Below are positions 12,172 to 21,944 of a stretch of 64,000 nucleotides of DNA, piece after piece. Source of the DNA: Blattamonas nauphoetae (lineage: Eukaryota; Preaxostyla; Oxymonadida). The DNA is taken from contig JARBJD010000010.1 of assembly GCA_033064195.1 (NCBI GenBank), positions 310,001 to 374,000 of the forward strand. Reading direction: 5' to 3'. Made by a program: the position numbers and the translations under genes. Under the pieces are notes generated by a model. The model ran no database searches, was not told where the DNA came from, and saw only the letters and a list, made by a program, of their open reading frames with translations. Within the stretch, counting starts at the first letter, position 1; each line of letters begins with the position of its first letter.

Positions 12172-12214
12172 CTGAACTTCTTTTATTTTCCTCATTCTGA
12201 TTCGGAGTCATTAA

Positions 12215-13183
12215 TAGTCGTCACACAAACCCGGATATGTTCCTTAACCCGGACGAACACCTGAAAAGTGTGCATTCGATGACAATCTTCTGTTTAAGGA
12301 TACTTTTAGGAACAATTTTGCTCTCAATCGTTGGTGATCGATGATCAAACCACTTCATCGTCGAACTCGTTTCACTGATTCATTCTTTTCATAAAATAAA
12401 AATTGATTCAAAAATCAAAGATGAAATGTATTAGAGATAATGCAGATCAGGGAGGGTGAGTATGTCTTCTCGTTGTTGAAGAGTGTTCGTTGGATTGGCT
12501 GAGGACGGTTCGATAAAGATTGTGCTGTGTTATACAGTTGCTGGATGTGTCTGTTGACTTCAATTGCAACCATTTTCTGAATCGTGCCGTTCGAGCCGCG
12601 CTGATGGAGAGCATGAGAAGGCGATCTGATGTCGATCAGCATGCGAGAAGAAGAAAGAGGCTCGACAATGCTGAGTGAAGAGAGAAAGTTGTACTGATCC
12701 AAAATGCTGTGGAACTTGAAGAAGATACCAGTTTCGAGGTGAAGATCAGCATCGGAGATCCAACGATGGATCCACGTCGCAGAGACCATACGATCAGCAA
12801 TTTGGGTTGTGATTTCTATGGACAAGTTCATAGATGTTCAAAATGATGGAGTGGTTGGCGAATTGACGAAGGAAAGAGGCATGATCTAACTCTGCGTCGA
12901 TGGTTTGGGAAGACTGACCAATTCAGAGATTGATGTTCTATCACGTCCTGATGTTGAACATATAACAAAGGATGATCGCATACCACCAGAAATGATCTTG
13001 TTTGATTGTTAATTTGCAGCTGATTGTCGTGTTCATTTGAATTCCACCCATGACTCAAGTCGGTTGTGTGCCACTTGACAAACAAGGACAATAAGGAGTA
13101 TCAACGAGATGAATAAATAGAAACGAAACGGAATTGTGTGTTCATCCGGGTTAAGGAACATATCCGGGTTTGTGGCACGACTA
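12215..13183. mobile_element. ~970-bp DNA-transposon-like element with 46-bp inverted ends
   Basis: The left end (12215-12260, TAGTCGTCACACAAACCCGG...) is matched in reverse complement by the right end (13138-13183), with about three differences over 46 bp. Both ends abut TA, consistent with a TA target duplication as in Tc1/mariner elements, though the superfamily is not proven. Each end holds two AACCCGG boxes whose repeats are 18 bp apart. The interior has coding-like pieces on the minus strand (12415-12831 and 12828-13091), not recognised as transposase. It is therefore probably non-autonomous, or carries captured DNA. Confidence 0.65.
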
Positions 13184-13189
13184 TAAGCA

Positions 13190-13680
13190 TTCGGTGTGAA
13201 AGAGGCGAGACAGTGGTGGACTCACTGCTTCCTGTCACACATAATAACGCCCCTCCTTCCAACGAGCTCGACAAAACCGAGCACGATTTCAGTGAGTTCT
13301 TGCGAGAATCTCCACCAGCCAACAGCTCACTCCAATCCGATCTCGCTCCACAACAACAACAACCGCGAACGATCTCTCACTTCGTTCCATTTCCACCACA
13401 AACACACAGTCCTTTCATTTCCATTTCGACAACAGGATTCCTGTCCGCTGCTACGAGCTTGTTCCTTAGCTCGTCATGTGGAGAAGAGGAATAGATGCTG
13501 TGTGATGGAGATTGAATCAAACGAACGAGTTGAGAAGAGTCGATCCCGTTGTGAATGTCATCATAGAATCAGACGAAGTGCGGGTTGGACCTGGGATGCT
13601 GGTCGAGAGAGTCAGTTCGGACATGGAGAGAGAACCATTGGGCGAGAGAAAGACATGATTTCACTCTCGAAAGCTTTATC
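13190..13680 (-). pseudogene. Inverted beta-helix gene fragment
   Basis: About 70 bp here (13580-13655) is the reverse complement of 11740-11815 with few changes, around the segment 'gaccagcatcccagg'. The minus-strand translation nearby (CSVLSSSLEGGALLCVTG) again has beta-helix style. It is a second, oppositely oriented fragment of the same family as the relic at 10.9-12.2 kb. It is too short and broken to be functional. Confidence 0.5.
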
Positions 13681-16600
13681 GTAAATTAAAGACGGGTCGA
13701 TCCTCATCTCTGAACTCAAGAACGCATCGATCCTGGATGAATCCAAATGTGCCATTCACAGACATACTTCTTAGGACACTTGACATGAGTATCTTCCTCT
13801 TTCATCCCAATACCTCTCATTGCAGATTATGTCGCGGAAGCAAACGCACTGCTTGACCACTACGAAGCGACCGATTTTGTATGTTGTATTTGTTGAAGTT
13901 TATTGATTTATGTTTGTGAAAAGTAGCCAGTGTACATGAAACTGCTGTTTGACGAGTTCCAAGATCACTCGAAGCCTGAAAACTCACGGAATATTGCACT
14001 TGTTCTCCTCACACGATGTTTAACCTCACCCGTTTGTATTTTTCTGCATTTTTCATTCAAATGATTTTTGTTCAGTCACCATCAAGACAGATTGAATTAG
14101 CTGATCGATGGCTGAAGACCTTCGATATAAATGCGAGGAATGTTATGAAGGGAGCAGTATGATATTTTGGATCTTTCCAGTCTGATTTTGTTCTTTGCAG
14201 TTGATCAACACCCTTGCAACAGCGTCTCGAGGAATTGCTCGTTCTGCTGCTCGTGTTGCCTCTCTAATCGCTGTGATAGAGATTCCATGTGGACAGTGGG
14301 ACGATTTCTTCACGATTATGGAGGGTAATCTGCGAGATCAGCCAAATCCAAATGTGTATCATGCGTTCTTGACGTGTCTTGGATACACGTGCCAAGATTT
14401 GGACAAATCAGTTCAAATTGAGGATCCATCAGTCATTCGTCGGTCTGTATATCCTTTTCTTGATCCGGCACGTGGACTTGAACTGAATGAAGTTGCAATC
14501 AATGCATTAAACAATTCGATTGAGTTTTGTCAACGAACCTTCACAAATACTGAGGAAAGAAACACACTCGTGAATCTCATGATCAATTCATGTGTTTCTC
14601 CATCCGAGCAAGTTCGGGCCCATGCTTATGAATGCTTAATCAAGGCATTTAGCCTCTTCTATCCTCTGCTCGACACCAACAACTTCTTCCAACTCTTTGA
14701 CATGACTGTTAACAATCTGTCTATGGTCAATCCTATAAACAAGCCTCAACGCGAGGTTGACTATCTCATCCCGAGTCTTCTTGAAATTTGGATCGTCATC
14801 GCCGAAGTCGAGAACACAATCCAGACAACTGAATGGTACCCACCACGGACACTGCGGCACTCATTCTCATCTGATCAGCTTACCCAATTCACTATAAATC
14901 GCCCTCCAGTTATCTTTCACAGTGTGTGCCAGCAAATCTTCCAACCGTTATTTCCTCTGCTCTGCCTCATCCTCCAAAGCAAGCCCGACGACTACGACAC
15001 ACCGTCTTGGGACAAGTTCCACTCGACTGTGTTCCTCATGCAGATGTTTGTAAAGGTGAAGGGCGACGAGGTGGCTAACCAGATTGTGAATTTCGTGAAC
15101 GAGCACATCGAGAGCGATGACTGGCACATGAAAGACACAATGCTGCAGCTTCTCGGGTGCATCTTTGTTGGCACAACGCGAGACCGCGTCATCGTCACGA
15201 TCACAAACAAGCTGATGTATGTATTTCAAATGCAGACAGACCCGTCTCTGATTGTGAGGGACACAGCTGCTTGGCTCCTGAATAAGATCGTCGGAAATCT
15301 CCCCGAAGTAGTCGACAAGATCTTCCCGCAATTCCTGGGGATCATCATGCAAGGTCTGGAACTGCACAACAGTCCTTTCATCAGAGGGCAGATCACCATG
15401 GCGTTCAAGTCGATTGTGAAGAACAACTTGGAGAACCAGAACTGTCTCGCCATGCTCGTCGCTGATTTCCCCAAGTTCAACAACCTGATCGTGCAAAATG
15501 TTATCAACGCACCAAACCAGATGTTCTTGGACAAAGTGCTGTCCATGAATCAGGATCTGATGTTCTCGATTCCGAGGCAACAGGAGACGATGTTGCTGAG
15601 TGTTGGGACTGCAATGATGAAAAACATTGAGAACAACTTGGGGAACTTGAGTCCAGTCTTTCTCGTCGCCCTCCTCAGTCTCCTCGCCGACTTCTCAATT
15701 CCACTCGGCGAAAAGTTCAACGTGTTTTCGGCCTCATTCGTCAAGGTCCTCCAATTCGTGGAAATACCCGACTCGTCAGTCATCGAGCTCATTCTCGATT
15801 TCCTGCAAGTCCTCGCTGTCAATCTCAAAAGCTCGTTTTCGCAGCATTATGACACGATCTTCCCATTCGTACTCAACTGCTTTAAACCCAGTGTGAATGT
15901 GAAGGCTGTCAAAGTCAAAGTCACGCTGCTCGTTGGAGACATCGCGACAGGTATCACTCCGCAATTCGTTGACCGCTTCATCGAGTTCATTCCGCCTGTC
16001 CTGTCGCTCCTCGACAGAGTAGACGAGTATGGACTCGAAGTCATTGACAACGTCCTCTCAACGCTGTCTCTCATTGCTCTTCAGGTTCAGGACAAGTTTG
16101 AAGATTTTCTTGAACCCACTCTGAACAACGTGAGCAATGCGTGTTTGAAGCATGTCTCGGAAAACATCAGAGTCGGTATGCAGCGTGGGTCGATTGTGGG
16201 GATGGAGGAGAAGTTGCGAGAGGTGCAGCATTTGCACGAATCAGCCCTAGAATCGTTCTCTTATCTGATCGCCGCCTTCAGCTGGGAACGCTCCCCAAAA
16301 TGCCGCAGGATCATGATGAACCAAGCCTACACCATCTGTAGTGCGGTGTCGGTTTGTTTGTTGGAAGGACTGAGCCCCATCATCTCTCCGTCTGGTGAGC
16401 TATTTGAGTCTATCGGGAAGATCAACGCAACCCAGTTCGACTTTGTGCAATATCCAGTTCTGGAAAGGTCCGGGGTTCGGACACTCACCGATCTGCTCAA
16501 GTCGGGGATCGTCACACAGAACACTCTCGTCTTGGCGATTCTGGTGCTCGTGGACATCTTCGTGCTTCTCCGACAGGATGACCCGAGATGCGTGGTGTCT

Positions 16601-16889
16601 GGGGTTCCGCTTGAGTTTGTTTATCTCTGTCGAAACGCTCTGAACAGTGGGATCTTCCCACAGGATGTGATCAGGCATATCCACGAAGGAATCGACAGCA
16701 TGCTGCAATTCTTGCAACGTCAGAAAGGTTTCTGAGAAAAGAAACCCAAACGTGTTTCTACCCTTCTTATTTTTGTCGTCTCTTGTTTTTACCATTCATT
16801 CACTTCGTTTCGGGTTTCAAATCCATATCCTCACTTCACTCTTGAATCGATTATTCCTGTTCTCAGAAAGCTCAAAGTGTCGATCAGGC
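13681..16889 (+). repeat. Tandem duplication unit, copy 2
   Basis: Second copy of the 7584-10766 unit, same orientation, including promoter-proximal sequence, all introns and the 3' flank. Similarity is very high in the last 350 bp of the gene and in introns 2-4, and lower in the mid-gene region. Confidence 0.9.
13785..16735 (+). CDS. KPNB1: Importin subunit beta-1, tandem copy 2
   Basis: Exons 13785-13788 (ATGA), 13826-13878, 13927-14031, 14076-14156 and 14201-16735 give 925 residues with the same intron positions and lengths as copy 1. It differs from copy 1 by a 9-residue insertion near residue 185, where it reads NLSMVNPINKPQREVDYLIP. Substitutions are scattered through the HEAT repeats, while the last ~110 residues are nearly identical. 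The reading frame is open throughout and core motifs (RDTAAWLLNKI) are kept, so the copy looks functional. Divergence in the cargo-binding middle may reflect specialisation; that is inference. Confidence 0.93.
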
Positions 16890-17099
16890 CCTTCTCGCCT
16901 TGTGATTGACTAAAATTGTCACGTATCATGGACAATTCCTTCAATACCCTTTTTATTTCCGCTGTCATCTCTGTTCCTAACCACTTGAAGGGATCGTGAT
17001 GGTGACATTGTTCCAATTTGTTCACACTGCGAATGTTACTGAATAATCACACATTCTGCATGAATTTGAATGAGTCACGTAATCATGGGTTAGTAGGCA
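16890..17099. other. Short spacer, nothing recognised
   Basis: Unique DNA between the end of the duplication and the dynamin-like gene. Its 3' part must hold the promoter of that gene. No repeat or RNA gene is visible. Confidence 0.4.
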
Positions 17100-19376
17100 A
17101 TGGACTCGTCATTTTCACCGATTTTTCATCATGTAAATCTCCTGTCATCCCTGGGCTTTCTTTCTGTTCAGAAGCCTCGTTTCTACGTGATTGGTGGGAA
17201 ATCGGATAACGTGCAGAGTTCCCTTGCAATCTTAACCCATACACTCACCGCGATCCTCCAAAACGATCCTTCTTCACACATTCCTTCCCCAACTCCACCA
17301 TCTGATCAATCTCTCTCATCGACTCCTCTCCCTTCACCCACACACTGCCCACCAACTGAGATTTTCCACACAGCAACAACCCCACTCAGACAAGGTGTTT
17401 CCAATGATGATCAATCGTTCTTTCCCCTCTTCATCGAACAACTGACAATAGAAGATTCACCACGACTCACTCTGCAGCCTTTTCTCGGAAGCTCGAATGC
17501 CATTCTTCTCTGCATTCTCTCTTCAGATCGTTCTGTCTCTGATGACCCTTATTTTCAGGTCCTGCAGGGTTGTAAGTCGAAGTTAAAGTCGACACTATTT
17601 GTTGTCCCTATCCTCTCTCCAAAGCCGATGATTCGTGAACTTCTGATATTTGTCGACAAAGTTGCCCCTTCTTTGAGTTTAAATTGGTGTTGCTACTTCA
17701 ACCCCACCATTTCAAGCACACCATCTCCAAACGGATCCATTAACTCAGAGAACTCGAGCTCCACGCCGATTTCTCAAAGCGATAGTAGTCCATCACTTTC
17801 TCCTACACCTTCTCCAATTTCACCAGCGCAGGAATACCGCTTCTTCCGTTCGTTCCCCATTCTCGACGCAAACAGCTCTCACTGCAGCATCCCTTCCATG
17901 CTCGTCCAGACCCTCCGCCTGCTCGAGGCCCAAATTATCTACGCAAACCCTACAGCCCTCTCCGATCTCAGTTCCCTCCTCCACAGCGTCAGGACAGAAG
18001 CAGCCATCCTCGGCATCGACCAACCACAACCTTCGGCGTATTCCGTCCTTCTCGACACTGCTTCGAATTTCGCACAACTCTTTTTGGGACAGTTTCAAGG
18101 AACGAGGGCACACTCGTCAGCATTGGAGCAGAACAAAGCAACACGAAGAGATGTTGACCCGATCCCTTCACTCCTCTCGCATCTCATCTCGGATCTTCCG
18201 AAACAGCTCACAACCCAATTCGAAGAAATCACAGATGATCAGATCTTCTCCTCCCTCTGCTCCTCGCCTCTCGCAGCCCCGCTTTTCGTCCCTCACGACG
18301 CGTTCTACGGGCTTGTCAAGCTATTCATCTCGAAAATGCGTGCTCCGTGTCAGCTGTCCGTCGAGCAGAGCTATCAATCGTGTCTGGACGCGATGGGAGC
18401 GTGCACAAGCCAAGTCCGGCTGAGCAGACAATTCCCTCAATTGGTCAAAGCGATTGAGAGGGAAATGGCGGGAGTGCTGAGCGAGAGGAGAGCGGAGAGT
18501 GTGGATCGGGTGGACGAGCTGATTGAGGTGGAGATGGCGTTTGTTAACATCCACCATCCCGACTTCAACCTCTCTGCAATCGTCGACTCTGTCATCTCCA
18601 GTCAGCGCAAATCACACTCCTCTGAAGGGAACACAGGCAAGAATGGACAGAAGGAAGTCGATCCGTTCTTCGCGTTGGCTCTTCCACTGCAGAATGACAC
18701 GAGAGAGATGATTGTGGAACTGATGCGACAACTTGTCCATTCGTATTTGGTTCTGGTCACAAAAAAACTCAGCGACATTGTCACACGGACAATCCTGAAT
18801 CAATTCTGTTTCAGCATCTCGCAGACGCTCACGACGACTCTTCTGACACGAGTGATGGCGTCACTCAGCGGTCGCTCGCCATCAGAAGGAGAGGAGCGTC
18901 TCAACACTCTTCTCGTTGAAAACGGGGATGTGAAGCAGAAACGGGTCCAACTGCGGGCTCAGTTGGATCGTCTGGTTCTGTCGGAAGCGAGTTTGAAGGA
19001 AATATACTCCGAGTTTTGGGAAGAAGAATTCAAGCCTCCAACAAAACCCAAAGCATCCCTGAAGAAGAAAGCCGTCGTCGCCAATAGCCCAGAAATGATC
19101 CCGATGGGCAGACAGTCATCCAAAATTGGCAGCAAAGACTCACTCCACTTTCCTGCAACCCATATTCACGCTGGAGCCGGAATTTCAAACCAATCGAACA
19201 GTCAAACCGAGTGTCATATCCCGCGCCGACGGTCGTATGAATATCTTATCCCGTCTTCGGTGGAAGCACGTCAGAAAATAGCTCGGCCCATGACTCCTCC
19301 ACGCCGGCCACCTCCTCCCATTCATGGAGTGAAGCCGCCAATCCCAGAACGACCTCCTCCACTCACGAAAGCATAG
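17100..19376 (+). CDS. Dynamin-like protein with degenerate GTPase domain
   Basis: A 758-codon frame, or 745 if the frame-neutral 39-bp intron 17133-17171 is removed. C-terminal half: dynamin stalk (FPQLVKAIEREM, then VDELIEVEMAFVNIHHPDF, as in the classical 'VAIELAYINTKHPDF'), then a GED-like helix block (REMIVELMRQLVHSYLVLV), then a proline-rich tail (RPMTPPRRPPPPIHG) like that of endocytic dynamins. N-terminal part: the expected P-loop GxxxxGKS is replaced by VIGGKSDNVQSS. The DxPG position reads LTLQPFLG, and the region expected to hold TKxD reads PILSPKPM. The catalytic Lys/Ser and base-recognition residues therefore appear lost. I infer a pseudo-GTPase that may act as a scaffold or regulator of a true dynamin in membrane fission. 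The dynamin assignment rests mainly on stalk and tail. Confidence 0.7.
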   Translation: MDSSFSPIFHHVNLLSSLGFLSVQKPRFYVIGGKSDNVQSSLAILTHTLTAILQNDPSSHIPSPTPPSDQSLSSTPLPSPTHCPPTEIFHTATTPLRQGVSNDDQSFFPLFIEQLTIEDSPRLTLQPFLGSSNAILLCILSSDRSVSDDPYFQVLQGCKSKLKSTLFVVPILSPKPMIRELLIFVDKVAPSLSLNWCCYFNPTISSTPSPNGSINSENSSSTPISQSDSSPSLSPTPSPISPAQEYRFFRSFPILDANSSHCSIPSMLVQTLRLLEAQIIYANPTALSDLSSLLHSVRTEAAILGIDQPQPSAYSVLLDTASNFAQLFLGQFQGTRAHSSALEQNKATRRDVDPIPSLLSHLISDLPKQLTTQFEEITDDQIFSSLCSSPLAAPLFVPHDAFYGLVKLFISKMRAPCQLSVEQSYQSCLDAMGACTSQVRLSRQFPQLVKAIEREMAGVLSERRAESVDRVDELIEVEMAFVNIHHPDFNLSAIVDSVISSQRKSHSSEGNTGKNGQKEVDPFFALALPLQNDTREMIVELMRQLVHSYLVLVTKKLSDIVTRTILNQFCFSISQTLTTTLLTRVMASLSGRSPSEGEERLNTLLVENGDVKQKRVQLRAQLDRLVLSEASLKEIYSEFWEEEFKPPTKPKASLKKKAVVANSPEMIPMGRQSSKIGSKDSLHFPATHIHAGAGISNQSNSQTECHIPRRRSYEYLIPSSVEARQKIARPMTPPRRPPPPIHGVKPPIPERPPPLTKA

Positions 19377-19494
19377 TTTTAGTTGTCCATGTCATCTTTT
19401 GTCTTTTTTACATGATTTCAGTCTGGTTTTGTCGAATTCATCCATGCCTTTCTCAACCTGAACTTAGATCTGGCGAACAATAAAAAATCTCTAA

Positions 19495-20094
19495 ATGTCA
19501 AAAGAGCTCACAGATGTTGAAATCACAACACTTCGAGCCATCAACTTATCTAACGATCGAGAATGTCGCTCATTTTTGATAGCCCATCGACACTTTGTGA
19601 ATGGACTCAACAATAAAAACACAACAGATGAAGAGCTTGAACGCCTGGCAGAACAATTTAAATTGACTTGCGCAAGGAGTCAAACTGTTCTAGAGCAGTC
19701 ATTTCTGATCAGAGAAGCACAAAGTCGAGATATCCAAATCTTCAGACAGAAAACAATCGAGATCGAAGAGGAAACCAAGAAAAGGAAAGAAGGACTAATC
19801 CTCCTCGAATCTGAACTTGAACGAGCGAGACAGGATGCTGATAGAATCAATTCTCTTGAACCATTTATCAATTCAACGCTGAAATACCCAGACCAACCAA
19901 CATTGAAGCAAGATATAGGTCGTATGGAAGAACAATTGAAGAATGTTAAATTGCGGGCCGAAGCAAATGAACGCATGTTTGACCATTGGAGAGAACAGGC
20001 CAATGATCTCAATTCCTTATTGTCAAAGATGGTGTGCCTCAAGCTGATTTCTCATTTCTTTCACTATCAGGACGCGGAAAAATCATCAGATTAA
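19495..20094 (+). CDS. THOC7: THO complex subunit 7-like coiled-coil protein
   Basis: About 199 codons, or 186 if the frame-neutral 39-bp intron at 20032-20070 is spliced (ending ...SKMDAEKSSD). The protein is helical: an N-terminal globular part (INLSNDRECRSFLIAHRHFV) followed by a long coiled coil. It includes IEIEEETKKRKEGLILLESE and EPFINSTLKYPDQPTLKQDI, which match the THOC7 pattern '...I...I..HPDRHETLKELE'. THOC7 belongs to the THO/TREX complex, which couples transcription to mRNA export in the nucleus. Length fits the family (about 200). The ATG at 19495 is the first in frame, directly after an A/T-rich spacer. Confidence 0.65.
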   Translation: MSKELTDVEITTLRAINLSNDRECRSFLIAHRHFVNGLNNKNTTDEELERLAEQFKLTCARSQTVLEQSFLIREAQSRDIQIFRQKTIEIEEETKKRKEGLILLESELERARQDADRINSLEPFINSTLKYPDQPTLKQDIGRMEEQLKNVKLRAEANERMFDHWREQANDLNSLLSKMVCLKLISHFFHYQDAEKSSD

Positions 20095-20145
20095 GTTATA
20101 TCTTTATTCGGACTGAACATTTCACATTTATCTCTTTTTTTGGAG

Positions 20146-20473
20146 TTCTAATCCTTGGACCACCGAGGAAGGAGTTCTTCTTCATTGAGTTATTTTGCGG
20201 CATTTTGGAGTTACCATTCATTTTCTCAAAAAGAAATGCCTTAAAAATCATCATAATTGACTGATTCCCCAGTCTCAGATCCCTTTATAATGTCATCATC
20301 AAGAACAAGTTTGTTTACTTCGATCCGAGTTCCTTGACTACAGTTTTCGTTGTGGATGGAACTGTCCTAGATACGGAATTCGTTGGCACACGCTATTGTC
20401 TCCGAGATCCTATCTCATCGATTAACCCATTTGCAGACGTTCTAACATCATGGAGGAATGATGAACGTGGATG
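20146..20473 (+). CDS. Unassigned two-exon coding segment
   Basis: Two open pieces join in frame across a GT-AG intron (20189-20272): ILGPPRKEFFFID and then LRSLYNVIIKNKFVYFDP, ending ...VLTSWRNDERG at a TGA (20471-20473). The composition looks like a real folded domain: hydrophobic alternation and no low complexity. I cannot find its start, and I do not recognise the family. It may be the 3' part of a gene whose 5' exon overlaps the end of THOC7 in another frame. Its last 26 bp overlap the 3' end of the minus-strand ORF at 20448. Confidence 0.3.
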
Positions 20474-21548
20474 AATTTGAGGTGTGTTGAGCGGTGGATG
20501 AAAGGGTCGGGGAGAGGTTAAGTGGCTGTTGTTCTATAAGACTCGAAGACGAGGCAGTTGTGACACTTGCGGGGCTTGATATATTGAGTGGTGTGGTTAT
20601 CATTGGTGGAGGATGTGTTGGAAAAGGCTGATTGTAGTATCTGTGGTTGCCATCCGAGAATGCAGACGATGGTGAAGGAGTAGGGTATGGGTAAGAAAGA
20701 TTAAATGGAGAGAACGGCCCTCGTTCCCCAGAGAAGTGCATTGGAATCTGCTCGCTCAATTCAATCGCTGGAAGCTCATCATTGGCTCCCTCTGGGTGAA
20801 GGAGTTGTGGATCAACCAGATTGTGTGATAGTAGATCAGAGGTCTGTTGAATTTGGAGATAAACCCACCATGCGGCTTGGAAGACTTCAGCGACAGTGTC
20901 TTGATTAGATTGAACGTACGCGATGTCGGCTGACGAGTGATGTGGAATGATGGAAATGGGATTCGTGAGTGAGATTGAAGGAGAATTTGGCTGCTGACCA
21001 GGTTGGTACGAAAGTGACTGGCTTGGAGTGAAAGAAAGAGCTCCTGGATGGAGAGAGTGGGATGAAACTGTGTGAGAAAGGGGCATATTCTGGAGAGGCT
21101 GAAGAATGTGATTGTTTTCGATGGAATCACGATGAACAGTGAATGACGGGCTTGGACTCGGTGAGTGCGAGGTCGGCGTCATGATCGGTGCGTGAGTAAG
21201 GGTCAATTGGGGTTGTGTGGTAATAGATTTCGTCAATGAGTGCCCAAATGTTATTTCTGTGAGAGGTTGCTTCTGTGGATGTTGATGCGTTTCTGCCATT
21301 AGATTTGGAGATGTGAGTGGGACGTGTTGCTTCTGGAGAGGTGGTGTTGGGAGGAGAGGGTTCGATGGTTTTCCATCGGGTCTGGAAACAGGCCCTGTAT
21401 GTTCAGAATTTGGATGGTTTGGACTGAGGTCTCGTTGTTGAGATGGATTGGCTTCGCGGTTAGGTTGGAGATCTGTTCTGACAGTGAGGGCAATATCTTC
21501 TTCAAGTGGTGTATCACCAACAGCTCCAGCGTTTGTTTCGGCTATCAT
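20448..21548 (-). CDS. Pro/Ser/Gln/His-rich hypothetical protein
   Basis: A 366-residue uninterrupted frame beginning MIAETNAGAVGDTPLEED. It is dominated by Pro, Ser, Thr, Gln and His, with one possible structured helix (QDTVAEVFQAAWWVYLQIQQ). No domain is recognised. Low-complexity transactivator-like proteins look like this, but such composition also arises by chance. The length and the single ATG support a real gene; the 26-bp convergent overlap with the plus-strand exon at 20273-20473 argues that at least one of the two is misdrawn. Confidence 0.45.
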   Translation of the reverse strand: MIAETNAGAVGDTPLEEDIALTVRTDLQPNREANPSQQRDLSPNHPNSEHTGPVSRPDGKPSNPLLPTPPLQKQHVPLTSPNLMAETHQHPQKQPLTEITFGHSLTKSITTQPQLTLTHAPIMTPTSHSPSPSPSFTVHRDSIENNHILQPLQNMPLSHTVSSHSLHPGALSFTPSQSLSYQPGQQPNSPSISLTNPISIIPHHSSADIAYVQSNQDTVAEVFQAAWWVYLQIQQTSDLLSHNLVDPQLLHPEGANDELPAIELSEQIPMHFSGERGPFSPFNLSYPYPTPSPSSAFSDGNHRYYNQPFPTHPPPMITTPLNISSPASVTTASSSSLIEQQPLNLSPTLSSTAQHTSNSSTFIIPP

Positions 21549-21659
21549 CTTGTGGTTCAGAATTCAGCGACAAGAAACAGTCCTTGACGAAAAAAGATGA
21601 TCAAACTGCATTTTTTTCATCAGCTTCTTTTATACGCGGTTTCGTCGTCTATCATTCAA

Positions 21660-21907
21660 ATGACAGCGAGTAAAGATGATTCCCTCATCAAACCTAGAAC
21701 TTCTCAGCCAGCTTTCCCGTTTCCACTGAAAAAAAGCAAGTCAAGCGTATTCAATCGTCTTCTTCATAATTTGCATTAATTTGACTTCATATACAATTCG
21801 TCTATGATTAGGGTCTTCTCTTGATGAATTCATTGCGCAAACAACGCGATCTAGCAGCTCAATCAGCAGCAGACAAGAGTTTGTCGTCACTCTGTCGTAA
21901 TATTTGA
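21660..21907 (+). CDS. Small hypothetical protein, two exons (60 aa)
   Basis: Exon 21660-21746 and exon 21812-21907 join in frame over a 65-bp GT...TAG intron to give 60 residues. The sequence opens MTASKDDSLIKPRTSQPAF, continues with a basic FPLKKSKSS stretch and then a short amphipathic helix (NSLRKQRDLAAQSAADKSL). It lies just upstream of, and is codirectional with, the PP2A B56 gene. No family is recognised. The clean phase match across the intron is the only evidence. Confidence 0.35.
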
Positions 21908-21944
21908 TCCCTTCTCACTTTAAGCCCAACCAATCAGAGCTGTG

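Noticed and set aside
13138-13684. Plus-strand frames of 118 and 162 codons
   Set aside because: They lie antisense to the inverted beta-helix fragment and the right end of the TIR element.
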